From Pseudomonas spelaei (lineage in GTDB: Bacteria > Pseudomonadota > Gammaproteobacteria > Pseudomonadales > Pseudomonadaceae): a stretch of 64,000 bases of DNA. The position numbers were made by a program, and so were the translations under genes. Under the pieces are notes generated by a model. The model made no database searches. It was not told the origin of the DNA and was given only the letters and a program-made list of their open reading frames with translations. The stretch spans positions 62,001-126,000 of the forward strand of contig NZ_WNNK01000005.1 of assembly GCF_009724245.1 (NCBI RefSeq), in the 5' to 3' direction. Shown in pieces: positions 28,308-37,361 of the stretch; position 1 is the stretch's first letter; each line of letters opens with the position of its first letter.

Positions 28308-28549
28308 TTATGCCGACGCCGGCCTTGGCTCTGCGATTACATCAGGGGCGTCTAGTGCCTTAGTGTCGATGCGGTGGAATAGGAGCTTGCCTTTGTTTTG
28401 ATCGAACACATCAACGGTAGCTAACGGAATAGCCGTGATTAGAACACTGGTAGCTGAATGATCATCGTCAATGGCTTTTACCTGCAGAGCGATAAGGTGA
28501 TTAGCTCGAGGTCAAATCTACCGATTGAGCACCTAAACGAGAAGACCAT
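28308..28549 (-). pseudogene. Small ORF with apparent frameshift, downstream of the WYL regulator
   Basis: An ATG at 28549, 24 bases after the WYL stop, opens MVFSFRCSIGRFDLELIT and then stops early. A shifted frame continues naturally as ANHLIALQVKAIDDDHSATS to a stop at 28308-28310, ending IAEPRPASA. Joined with one frame change near 28500 they would give a protein of about 80 residues. Placement suggests an operon with the regulator. I recognise no family. A sequencing indel could explain it as well as true decay. Confidence 0.45.
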
Positions 28550-28573
28550 CGCCAGAGCCACCTACCATCCAAT

Positions 28574-29458
28574 TCAAAATTCGCGCGCGTCAGGTGCGAC
28601 ATAACCAGGAGCAAGGATCGCGTTCTTGACACCGTACAGTGCCAAGGGATCAGACAACCACAACCTATATTCTGTCCCCCTTAGACTGTGATCTGGTGAA
28701 CAGTCCACGCTCCACTTACGTAGGGTGTAGCCCGCCGTAGCCGCCCGAAGTTTCAGCGACAGCATCCCATCAACCATTGCGTAATCCATGAGCGTGACTT
28801 CCGGTCGCGGTTGATCAGGGTGAGGGATAAGTGTCAGCTCAACGATCCTTGTCCACTGAATGTCTTGATCGCTCGTCTCGTGAACAGCAACGGCATCATC
28901 GAGAAGAGGGCTTGCCTTGCGGATCCGGGTGATGACGAAATCTCGGAACTCGCCCGACTTTCTGTCAAACCCACGGACGTGCCAGCGAAGTCCATTGTCG
29001 ACCAGAGAAAAAGGCACGATGACGCGCTGGCTGGATCCGTTCAGCGACTCGTAATCAATCTGCAGGGGGCATTTCTGGTGAATCGCCTGGGTGACGTGGC
29101 CCAGGATATCGAGCTTCGGCCACGTCAGCTGATCTGGAAAATCGACCGTAATCCCAGGCGTGGTGTCTCTGGGTTCCCCATCACCGAGCCCCTTGGTGAT
29201 CCAGATCAGCGCGTGTTCCGCGGTGGGGTCAAACAGGCTCTTGAAGGATTCACTGGCTTTGTAGAGGCGCGAACTCGCGTCATACACCAGGTTGTGTTTA
29301 CTGAGCGTTTTGTACAGCGCGATGTCACGACTGGCCGCCGCTTCCTGAATGTCAAAGCGCTCGATCAAGTGCTGACGCTTGAGTTCACCCAGCATGCGCA
29401 ATCTGAGATCTATGAAGGCGAGGCGGTCTCGTTGTGGCTGACTGAGGTTCTCAAGCAT
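28574..29458 (-). CDS. WYL-domain transcriptional regulator (BrxR/CapW-like) of the defence island
   Basis: A 294-residue DNA-binding regulator. The N-terminal winged helix-turn-helix (QPQRDRLAFIDLRLRMLGEL, then FDIQEAAASRDIALY) is followed by a WYL domain (LQIDYESLNGSSQRVIVPFSLV, NGLRWHVRGFDRKSGEFRDF) and a C-terminal domain (YTLRKWSVDCSPDHSL). Such proteins (BrxR, CapW) repress defence operons until infection or DNA damage. It diverges from jetA, with an inverted repeat between the two. The start at 29458 gives the family-like MLENLSQPQRDRL; 29491 is also possible. Control of Wadjet is inferred from position. Confidence 0.85.
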   Translation of the reverse strand: MLENLSQPQRDRLAFIDLRLRMLGELKRQHLIERFDIQEAAASRDIALYKTLSKHNLVYDASSRLYKASESFKSLFDPTAEHALIWITKGLGDGEPRDTTPGITVDFPDQLTWPKLDILGHVTQAIHQKCPLQIDYESLNGSSQRVIVPFSLVDNGLRWHVRGFDRKSGEFRDFVITRIRKASPLLDDAVAVHETSDQDIQWTRIVELTLIPHPDQPRPEVTLMDYAMVDGMLSLKLRAATAGYTLRKWSVDCSPDHSLRGTEYRLWLSDPLALYGVKNAILAPGYVAPDAREF

Positions 29459-29521
29459 GGTCGAACTTTTTGTGGTGAAGGGGATTGCCATACTACATCA
29501 TCATCAATAGACTTCATGCAA

Positions 29522-29540
29522 GGTTATCAAATTGATGACC
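29522..29540. promoter_or_regulatory. Inverted repeat in the WYL/jetA divergent promoter
   Basis: GGTTATCA-AAT-TGATGACC: arms match at 7 of 8 positions. It lies between the divergent WYL regulator and jetA, 45 bases before the jetA start. Candidate operator for the WYL protein. Confidence 0.45.
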
Positions 29541-29585
29541 ATTTAAGAGTGGCGTTGGCCTCACTACTGAGCAGATGAAAGCCCT

Positions 29586-31052
29586 ATGCCAAACGAACAG
29601 TTGCCCGATGCATCCGATTCGCTGGGCGAGCCCAAGAGCGAGTTGATCGACTTATCGCCTCAGTTGCGAAATCAGCGGTTGCTGGAACCAATGAACCAGC
29701 TCCATGCGACTCGTAACTTCCATCAAGACGAGGCTGGAGAGCCGCTATTTGATGGCCTGGACACCCACTACCTGTGCATGGCCACCCTCAATTTCATGAT
29801 GGAGGGATCCGCAGTTGGCGCGGGGTACAGCATGGCGGATGTGCACACCTATGTGAGTTCACTGATCAGTCGGATCCGGCCAGAAAAAACCGGCTCAGCG
29901 TGTGCAAAGGCAGCCGATGTCGTGATTGGCTGCCTGAGTAATAAAGCCGAGAACTACAAAGAATTCGAATTCACCTACTTTCACGCCCCCACTCTGCAAG
30001 CCCTCGTATACCGCTTTCGCCTGGTGAATCTTGAGCCGGATCTTGATGACTTTTATCGGTATCGCCCCTCACCAGAGGGTTATCTGCTTCTGATCGGCAT
30101 GCTGAATGTGGACGTTGAAGATCAGCAGATCCTAATGGAAAAGATGCTGCAGATCTTGATCGAGAGAGGGCGCTTTGAGCAGGCCGCGGAGTTCGCCAGG
30201 CGCGCCATGGTGCTTTCCATTGAGCATCGGCAACACATTCAGGGACATATTACTCAGGCGATTCGCGCACCGGGAACGGTGAGATGGAGTACGGATATCA
30301 AACCTCGATTAGACGACTCCCGCCAGCACGTTAAAGCTCGCCAGGAGGAAGAGGGGCGGCTGCTCATGGCGATTCGCAACAAGATTGGTGAAGTAGAAAA
30401 CATCAAGAGCAAGCAAGAGCTTTCAAGCCTGCATGACTTGTTGTCGAAGGCTGGCAACGTAAGAGCTCGGCTGCAGCTGGAGGTTAGCAGCGCCGAAGGG
30501 CGTTTCATCGACGCTCAGACAGCCGCGTTCCGTGCCCGAAAATCTTCCGGCATTCCTGATCTTGAGACACATCTTCTCCCGCAAGCAATGATCCGCCCAG
30601 GCGCGCAGTTGGCTGTGGCGGCCGAGGAGCTAATTGTCAGTTTGTTCCCGGCAGTGTTTCCCAAAACACCTGATTTATCGAACCTGCTTAGCATCCTGCT
30701 GGAGCGACGTCAGTTAACCAAGGACGCAGATGACGACGAGGACGACGACGAGATCGAGCCGTTCCAGGTCTGGCCGGATCCTTTTCCAGATCAATTGGTT
30801 GTCAAAATTTCTCAATGGCTATCCGCAAAATTTGAAGAAAACCGTTCTTGGCGGATTGATGAACTGATTGATGCGGGAGCGAACGAAGGCTTCAGTGCGA
30901 TTGAGCAGCAGTGCATTGCGTTCTGCCTTTACCGCAGCTTCCCCGACAGCGAATCAGAATTTGAAAACCACCATGCGATGCTCGATGGTGAATACGAAAC
31001 CTGGGTGGTCCGAGGCGACAACCTCAGATTCGACGTCAAGACAAAGGTTTAG
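29586..31052 (+). CDS. jetA: Wadjet subunit JetA (MukF/kleisin-like)
   Basis: First of four collinear genes with Wadjet architecture, a condensin-like complex that finds and cleaves circular plasmid DNA. The 488 residues are soluble and mostly helical: an N-terminal winged-helix-like part (LDTHYLCMATLNFMMEGSA), a helical middle (RQEEEGRLLMAIRNKIGEVEN), an acidic linker near residues 378-391 (DADDDEDDDEIEPF) and a C-terminal winged-helix-like end. This fits a kleisin that bridges the SMC heads. The sequence alone is weakly diagnostic; the call rests on gene order and on JetC and JetD. Confidence 0.8.
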   Translation: MPNEQLPDASDSLGEPKSELIDLSPQLRNQRLLEPMNQLHATRNFHQDEAGEPLFDGLDTHYLCMATLNFMMEGSAVGAGYSMADVHTYVSSLISRIRPEKTGSACAKAADVVIGCLSNKAENYKEFEFTYFHAPTLQALVYRFRLVNLEPDLDDFYRYRPSPEGYLLLIGMLNVDVEDQQILMEKMLQILIERGRFEQAAEFARRAMVLSIEHRQHIQGHITQAIRAPGTVRWSTDIKPRLDDSRQHVKARQEEEGRLLMAIRNKIGEVENIKSKQELSSLHDLLSKAGNVRARLQLEVSSAEGRFIDAQTAAFRARKSSGIPDLETHLLPQAMIRPGAQLAVAAEELIVSLFPAVFPKTPDLSNLLSILLERRQLTKDADDDEDDDEIEPFQVWPDPFPDQLVVKISQWLSAKFEENRSWRIDELIDAGANEGFSAIEQQCIAFCLYRSFPDSESEFENHHAMLDGEYETWVVRGDNLRFDVKTKV

Positions 31053-31061
31053 GAGGTTCAT

Positions 31062-31772
31062 TTGGATAACCAGAACAGCGCCGCAGCACGTCTGATTTAT
31101 CGGGCACTTAATCTAAGTGCGACCCCGGCCAATGACGTGGAGTATCGCGAGCTATTGGCTCGGTACCGTGCTAGCCCAGAACTGCAGCAGGTCCTTGCGC
31201 AAATTGCTGAAGGGATGGAACTGATGGTGCTCGATGTCAGCGAGCGTGGTTTGATCATCGCCCCGGCGCGCAAGGAAAGTCGCTTCTCGATTCGACTTGG
31301 TGATCTACGCAAAAACTTGTCTGAAGACCAGCGTGTCGCGCTGGCGCTGAGCTTCCTGGCCATCTGCGCGGTGTTTTATCCAACGACCGCTTTGATTGAA
31401 GATGACAGCCGGTTTCCAATGCCGGCGACGTTGGCCATGTTCAGGGACACCTTGACTGGCTTGTCCGGGCGCATGAATGCACTCGAAGATTCCGATAACT
31501 ATTCCCGAGAGGAGCTGCGACCAGGCTGGAGCTACATTCACAGCCTGCCTACTTCGATCCCCCAAGCCGATCGCGCGTCGCCAAACTCGATTGAAGGGTT
31601 GGTGCGCATGGCACTGAACTACCTGATTGAGTACGGGCTGGTGAATAACGTGGGGGCCCAGGATGAGGGCGAAGCGGTTGAATACACCGCCACCCATCGA
31701 CTGCGCATTCAGTTACGTGAACGGACGCTACCGCGACTATTTGACTATGTGCGTTCCGGCGCAACGGCCTGA
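31062..31772 (+). CDS. jetB: Wadjet subunit JetB (MukE/KITE-like)
   Basis: A 236-residue KITE-type protein that binds the kleisin JetA. It starts at TTG 31062 with a strong AGGAGG at 31051-31056, which overlaps the jetA stop codon. Features include LRKNLSEDQRVALALSFLAICAV (with VALA-type helix) and the winged-helix-like SPNSIEGLVRMALNYLIEYGLV and YTATHRLRIQLRERTLPRLFDYV. The distance to jetC is 7 bases, so the four genes form one operon. Confidence 0.8.
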   Translation: MDNQNSAAARLIYRALNLSATPANDVEYRELLARYRASPELQQVLAQIAEGMELMVLDVSERGLIIAPARKESRFSIRLGDLRKNLSEDQRVALALSFLAICAVFYPTTALIEDDSRFPMPATLAMFRDTLTGLSGRMNALEDSDNYSREELRPGWSYIHSLPTSIPQADRASPNSIEGLVRMALNYLIEYGLVNNVGAQDEGEAVEYTATHRLRIQLRERTLPRLFDYVRSGATA

Positions 31773-31779
31773 GGATTTT

Positions 31780-34700
31780 ATGCAAAAAATTACCCGAATG
31801 CATGTTTGTCGCTACGGTACTGCCACTGCCTGGTACGACCAGACCTTGCTCGACTTCACTGCGCCGGATACGCACGAGGCGGTCAACGCAATTGTCAACC
31901 TTGAGAACACCGGTGGCAAAACCTCGTTGCTGTCGTATGTGTTCAGCATCTTCGAGCCGCGCCGGGATCTGTTCATTCAGCACATGCAGAACCCCAACCA
32001 CCAGTTCAATGACTATTTCGCTAAAGACGGAAAGCCATCTTTCATCATCATCGAATGGTCGATGCCATCACGGCTGCCTGGGGGCAAGGACTACAAGTTG
32101 GTCATTGCCCAAGCCGTTGCGACGCGAGATGTCATTGAACGCGGTAACGACGTTGATCGGGTGTTTTTTGCTTTCGAATCCCAGCACGGCATAACTTTTG
32201 AAGATATCCCAGCACCCGGCATTAACACGCTTGGCATGCCTGGGGTGAGCACGATGGGAGAGCTCAATCAATGGCTAACCCAAATGTACAGGAAGTGTCC
32301 TGAAGACTTTTATCACACTCGCAATCAGCACGATTGGATCACGCATCTTGCCACCACACGGTTGTTGGATCTCGATCTTCTGGTCATGCAACGACAATTC
32401 AATGGGCAAGAAGGTGGCCTGGAAAGCGGCTTCCTGACCTTCAAGGATGAAGAGGATCTGGTTCGTAAGCTCATGGCGCTGACGATGGACCCTGAGCGCG
32501 CTCAAACGGTACGCAACACCGTGGTGAATGTGGCTGACAAATACCAGAATAAACCTCGCCTTGAAGCGCGGCTTGTTCAGTTGGCCAGAATCCTGTCGTC
32601 CATGAAGCCCCTGGGTGAATCTTCTAAAGCGTTTGAGCTTGCACTTGAAACGCGCATCGGGTTGTTACGCCGTGCGTCGGGACTGGCCGCTGCCATGGAG
32701 CTGTCTCGTTTAAGTGAAGAAAAGCAGGTCACTAATTTTGGTGACCTGATCGATACCCTCAACTCACGCATTTTGGAAAACCAGGAGCTATTGGCACATC
32801 AGCGAGCGTTCACGTTTTCCATGCATGCTTTGCAGCACACGCGCAGTGTGAATCGCACAGCAGCGGCGTTTGAAGCGGCTAAGGTTGGCAGGGACGCGGC
32901 TCAATTGCGTCTGAGGCATCTCAAGGGTGCCATTTCGTACAAGAAGATCACCAGCGCTCATGAGCAAGTTCTCATTGAAGAGCAGTCGCTGGCAGAAGAA
33001 GTTGAGGGCTTGCGCCCGATCAAGGAAGCGCTCGAAAGACAGGGAGCGCTGCTTCGTGGCGCTATCGATATTCTGCTCAAGCAGAACGACGACAAACACA
33101 TAGCGCAGAAAAATTTTGAGCTGGAGGCTGCTGAGGCAGTGGCTCAAGCCAAGGCCCAAATTAAAACGTTGAGCTTATCCATCAGGACGCTTCAGAAAGA
33201 GGAGGCAAAAGCCGGGGCCGACATCGATAATGCTGAGACTCAACGCACCAGTTTGCTGGACGACGGGGTACTTGACGCGTTCGATCATGACGCCGCTGCT
33301 GCGATCGAAAGAATCACGGTAGCCATTGCCCAAGCGCAAAGTCGCCTCGACACGTTGCGCACTGAACGAGCGGACTATCTACAACACGTTGACCGTCTTC
33401 GTGATCAGGCGACGCAGCACGGATCGCGTGCCCAAGCGGAAGCGCACATTCAGGAAAATCTGAGCAGAGAAGTCGGTGATGCCAGAACCCTTCAAGAAGA
33501 TCTTCAGCAAAATCGGTTGCTGTGTTCGGTGGTCGAAGCTGAGCTGTGTGACCCTGACTCTCTGACACTGCTGGGCACCGTTAACGAATTTATCCAATCC
33601 CTGGACCGTGAAGTGCTGGAGCGGGACATTCGCCTGGCCAACCTGGAGCGCGCCAGGCAGTCCATCGAAGAATCCGAACTTACGGGCCAGAGTGATGACG
33701 TCGATCAAGTTGTCAGGCTACTTCGGTCCGCCGGCATTCATTCTGCGCGAGCAACCAATTCCTACATTGCCAAGGTTGTCCCCGATGCTGAAGAGGCTCG
33801 TCGACTGGTCGCCTCCGACCCAGCCCGGTTTCTCGGCGTCTGCGTGGCCTCCGAAGAGTGGGAGACGTCATGCAAGATTGTTGCGGGTGCTGACTTACCC
33901 CTGAATACCCCGGTGACTGTCGCGCTTGCCACCCTGGATGCGACCGTCGTTGCATTCGACCGGGTCGTGATACCGGCAGAAGACGACTCTGCCTATAACC
34001 TAGAGGCCGCGGCCGCCGCGCTGCTCGATTTTGAACAGCGAATCGCTGACATCTCAGGCACGCGCGACGCACACATTCAGCGCCGTAACGACGCTCGTGA
34101 TGCAGCCAACAAACTCAAAGAATATCAGGGGCGCTTCGGTGCTGTGCGAATCGCTGAGCTTGAGCAAAAAATTCACACTCACTATGAGGAAGAACAGGCG
34201 TTCGCGAGTCTGCAGGCAGGGTGCCTGGAAGAAGCCAGTGAAGTGCTAGAGCGTGCGAAGGGACTTGAAAAGGAGATAGATCCGATTCCAAGTGAAATCG
34301 CCAATCAGACCAGCAAGATCCAGCGTCTGGAGCGTTATTCGCACCAGTATGAACAACCGCTTGCGCAATGGAAGCAGCAGTTGGCAACGGTGCAAGCGTC
34401 TCGGGAAAAGGCGGAAACAGAAAGTGAAGGCCTTGAGCGACTGATCGATTCGAAAGCGGATATCATCACCCACTCGAAACAATTGCAGTTCGATCTTGTG
34501 GGTCGCGCCCAGCAGTTGCTGAATCGCAAAGACCTCACCGAGATTTTCGATCCCAGTCTCGATTATCGAACAGCTCTTGAGTCTGGTTTCGATCTGCAAA
34601 CACTGATCAAGACCTACGACTCCGACAAAGTCGTATTTGATACTGAGGAATCTCAGCGATTGGGAGTTCGTAGGGTAACCCTTGAGCAATTGCGTAAAAC

Positions 34701-36114
34701 GGAAGCCACGTTTCGCGAAGAATACAGGTCTGAATTTTCCGATCTGCGCGAAGAAGCCGTGGTCAACCTACTCAGTCTCGATCTCGCGAATGAATGCACG
34801 GCCCAGATAACGCAGGTCGGTTTGTACGAACAGGTTTTTTTATCATCATCGAACGCACATGCGGTGGCTAGCAGCGATAAAAAGGCCTTCTTCGCCAAGG
34901 TCGATCCCCCTCAACCTTCTGATGATGTCTTATCACTCAGTGATGATGAGCTTGCAGAACACATCGTGGTGGTCCAGGGAAATACGGATCAGCTTGAGAA
35001 AAATCTGGTTTCCGATCAGAGCGAAGCCGAGAAAGCATCGCAGAGGCGTGCTCAAGGCAAGAAGAACGTCGAGGTGCTGAACAAGCATAAGAAAATGCTC
35101 ATTTCTGCGGTTCCTCATGAGGCTGCCGCTCCTGAGTTTATTGAGCTTGAAGGTGACGGCGAAGCGCAAGTGATGGAGGTGCTCGACCGCTATAAGCAGC
35201 AAAGTGTCGGTCTGGAAGAAGCTCGAAAATTGGCTCAGTCGCACTTCGATGGACTTACAGATGTGGTGAAGTCAAAGGCCGTGCAGGACGTTGATCCGGG
35301 CCTTGCCCACGAGCTGTCGAGCAACTCATTTGAAACCACCTGCAGCGATTTTGAGCGACTGATGATGCTGATCGTTGAGCGTACGGATGCCTCTCAGTCT
35401 GAGCTGGACGGCATGCTGCCCGACTTTGAGAATTGCGTGGGCGAAGTGCATCAGTTGGTAGAAGAGGGCATGAGTGTCCTGAAGAAAGCTTGCGAGGTCA
35501 TGGTGCCAAAAGGCGCCCCCTATGTCGGTGGCAAAGTCATCATGAAGATGCGTCACCCGATTACAGGTGTTTCGACGGAAGCCGGGAAGGCTTCTATTCG
35601 GCATTACTTGAACACGTTGATCGAGACTAAGGTCATTCCTGAACATGGTGCGGACCTGGTCGCGGCCGGCATGATCAACCTTTCCCCACAACGCGCGTTC
35701 GGCTTGCAATTATTGCAAATGGAGCAGAATGCCGATCACCAGTACCAGGATGCCGGGCGGCTGAAAAAGTCCGGCGGCCAAGGGGTGGTCATCGCCATGT
35801 TCATGTACCTGATGATGAGCCAACTGCGGCGTACCCATCAGGCCGTCACTAAGCGCGGTGGCGGGTGTCCCCTTATTCTTGATAACCCGTTTGCCAAGGT
35901 ACAGACCCGGGCGTTGATTGATGTCCAGATCATGCTGGCCGAGGCCATTGGTGTGCAGCTGATTTTCTTCACAGCCATGAAGGATGTGAACATCCTTGCC
36001 GGCTTTCAGCGAGTGATCCGTCTGCGCAAGGAGGGCGTGAAAAATGGGCGATCTCACATTCAAATGGCAACTGCAACCTTCAATACTGCGGTGCAAAGAG
36101 CAGGTACAAATTGA
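31780..36114 (+). CDS. jetC: Wadjet subunit JetC (SMC/MukB-like ATPase), 1444 aa
   Basis: SMC-like motor. The ATG at 31780 is preceded by GAGG; an in-frame start at 31663 would overlap jetB heavily and is rejected. The P-loop region is L41-E-N-T-G-G-K47-T-S, then long coiled coils rich in Glu, Gln, Arg and Lys (about residues 100-560 and 650-1290) around a central hinge-like part near 640-720, then the C-terminal head with SGGQGVVIAMFMYLMMSQL as ABC signature and PLILDNPFAKVQT as Walker B. Two departures are noted: no Gly/Ala at the first P-loop position, and Asn-Pro where SMC proteins usually have the catalytic Glu after Asp. The length exceeds the roughly 1,100 residues of type I JetC, so this may be another Wadjet type. 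Confidence 0.88.
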   Translation: MQKITRMHVCRYGTATAWYDQTLLDFTAPDTHEAVNAIVNLENTGGKTSLLSYVFSIFEPRRDLFIQHMQNPNHQFNDYFAKDGKPSFIIIEWSMPSRLPGGKDYKLVIAQAVATRDVIERGNDVDRVFFAFESQHGITFEDIPAPGINTLGMPGVSTMGELNQWLTQMYRKCPEDFYHTRNQHDWITHLATTRLLDLDLLVMQRQFNGQEGGLESGFLTFKDEEDLVRKLMALTMDPERAQTVRNTVVNVADKYQNKPRLEARLVQLARILSSMKPLGESSKAFELALETRIGLLRRASGLAAAMELSRLSEEKQVTNFGDLIDTLNSRILENQELLAHQRAFTFSMHALQHTRSVNRTAAAFEAAKVGRDAAQLRLRHLKGAISYKKITSAHEQVLIEEQSLAEEVEGLRPIKEALERQGALLRGAIDILLKQNDDKHIAQKNFELEAAEAVAQAKAQIKTLSLSIRTLQKEEAKAGADIDNAETQRTSLLDDGVLDAFDHDAAAAIERITVAIAQAQSRLDTLRTERADYLQHVDRLRDQATQHGSRAQAEAHIQENLSREVGDARTLQEDLQQNRLLCSVVEAELCDPDSLTLLGTVNEFIQSLDREVLERDIRLANLERARQSIEESELTGQSDDVDQVVRLLRSAGIHSARATNSYIAKVVPDAEEARRLVASDPARFLGVCVASEEWETSCKIVAGADLPLNTPVTVALATLDATVVAFDRVVIPAEDDSAYNLEAAAAALLDFEQRIADISGTRDAHIQRRNDARDAANKLKEYQGRFGAVRIAELEQKIHTHYEEEQAFASLQAGCLEEASEVLERAKGLEKEIDPIPSEIANQTSKIQRLERYSHQYEQPLAQWKQQLATVQASREKAETESEGLERLIDSKADIITHSKQLQFDLVGRAQQLLNRKDLTEIFDPSLDYRTALESGFDLQTLIKTYDSDKVVFDTEESQRLGVRRVTLEQLRKTEATFREEYRSEFSDLREEAVVNLLSLDLANECTAQITQVGLYEQVFLSSSNAHAVASSDKKAFFAKVDPPQPSDDVLSLSDDELAEHIVVVQGNTDQLEKNLVSDQSEAEKASQRRAQGKKNVEVLNKHKKMLISAVPHEAAAPEFIELEGDGEAQVMEVLDRYKQQSVGLEEARKLAQSHFDGLTDVVKSKAVQDVDPGLAHELSSNSFETTCSDFERLMMLIVERTDASQSELDGMLPDFENCVGEVHQLVEEGMSVLKKACEVMVPKGAPYVGGKVIMKMRHPITGVSTEAGKASIRHYLNTLIETKVIPEHGADLVAAGMINLSPQRAFGLQLLQMEQNADHQYQDAGRLKKSGGQGVVIAMFMYLMMSQLRRTHQAVTKRGGGCPLILDNPFAKVQTRALIDVQIMLAEAIGVQLIFFTAMKDVNILAGFQRVIRLRKEGVKNGRSHIQMATATFNTAVQRAGTN

Positions 36115-37160
36115 TGAACATTGCTTTTTTTGAAGCGTTGCGCGGCAGCCGTAAAAAGCGCATAGAGCTGCTGAAGTTAAGGAGCCTCTGGATAGAACAC
36201 CATCCAGAGCTCCAACAGCATCCCAATCGGGATAGGTTACTCATGGAGGCCCTGAGGGCTGGCGATGAGCAAGGAATCCTGAGACTTCCTTCTCCCCGCA
36301 GTTTCGAGCGTATTGGCAATCCGGCCATGCCCATGTTTATCACCGTGATTGTTGAAACGATCTCGGTGTTGAAACCAGACTGGACAACCGTTTCCTGGAT
36401 GCCGGAACTGGGGTTTTGGATGCAATTGACGGAAAGTGAAAAGGTGACGGCCAAGGTCATCAACGAATGGCTCATCCGCCGCAAGGGACGCTTTATGATG
36501 GTGCCGTTGCGTGAGCGATCGCTTGAGATGTTCGGGGATGAGAAATACCTCGATGGCAGGGTGCGATCCAATGCACTTTTTGGCGGCAGGCTTGCTCTGT
36601 CAGCGATTGGTGCCAGAAAGGTGGACCTTCCCTTGCCTTACCGACAGCAGCCTGGCAAACCAGGGCGGCCGGTGCTGGTCGTGGAAAACCATCACACGTT
36701 CTTCAGCCTTGGCGAATGGAACGACACCGCACATCGCTACGCGGCCGTCGTATATGGCGCGGGTAGCGCCATTACGTCGACGGGTACAGCGCTGGATGAA
36801 GTCATCAGGGAGGTTGACGGTGATGGAGCGGAATACTTCGGAGATCTGGACCCCGAGGGTGTTTCAATACCGCTGCGATACAACTCTAAGCATAAGACCC
36901 AGCTGTACCCGGCGATCTGGCTCTACCGAAAGCTGCTGACTATTGGTCGCCACAGGCCACTGCCCATCCTTTACGCAGGTGACAACCAAGCGGTTACTTC
37001 GTGGATACCTGAACTCGCTCAGGAAGTTCACGATGTGTGGAAGGAGGGCGACTGTCTGCCACAAGAGGGCATAGGGCTTGAGCAACTCTTATCCCAGCCT
37101 TATGAACTAGGCTTAAACAAAGCCTCTATCGATAATTTATCTGCAGCCGCTCAGTCGTAG
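36111..37160 (+). CDS. jetD: Wadjet nuclease JetD (TOPRIM)
   Basis: DNA-cleaving subunit, 349 residues, starting inside the jetC stop (ATGA overlap). The N-terminal DUF3322-like part (EALRGSRKKRIELLKLRSLW) leads to a C-terminal TOPRIM (DUF2220-like) domain: the conserved Glu in LVVENHHTFF near residue 194 and the DxD in EYFGDLDPEGVSIPLRY near residue 245. Both metal-binding elements are intact, so the nuclease is probably active. Gene order jetA-jetB-jetC-jetD is complete. Confidence 0.88.
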   Translation: MMNIAFFEALRGSRKKRIELLKLRSLWIEHHPELQQHPNRDRLLMEALRAGDEQGILRLPSPRSFERIGNPAMPMFITVIVETISVLKPDWTTVSWMPELGFWMQLTESEKVTAKVINEWLIRRKGRFMMVPLRERSLEMFGDEKYLDGRVRSNALFGGRLALSAIGARKVDLPLPYRQQPGKPGRPVLVVENHHTFFSLGEWNDTAHRYAAVVYGAGSAITSTGTALDEVIREVDGDGAEYFGDLDPEGVSIPLRYNSKHKTQLYPAIWLYRKLLTIGRHRPLPILYAGDNQAVTSWIPELAQEVHDVWKEGDCLPQEGIGLEQLLSQPYELGLNKASIDNLSAAAQS

Positions 37161-37361
37161 GCTAGCGACAAAATGATCGTTGTGCCGGCTGCGGACAATA
37201 GGCATTGGATATCGAAGGCTTCGCGCAGCCATCATTGATCTTGCCTGGTAATGTCGAAGCATTGACGTATCCGGGGCGCTCCATGCACCCCGACCTCGAA
37301 GGCGTCAGTATCGATGACTCGCTCTGGTTACCCCTGTCGCTGAATTGCTACGCGGTGACCA

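Noticed and set aside
31663..31779. Upstream in-frame extension of jetC
   Set aside because: It would overlap jetB by over 100 bases, whereas the ATG at 31780 has its own GAGG and the family-like start MQKITRMHV.
29586..37160. Housekeeping condensin MksBEF instead of Wadjet
   Set aside because: The presence of a TOPRIM nuclease (JetD) at the end, island location and a WYL regulator all point to the defence version.
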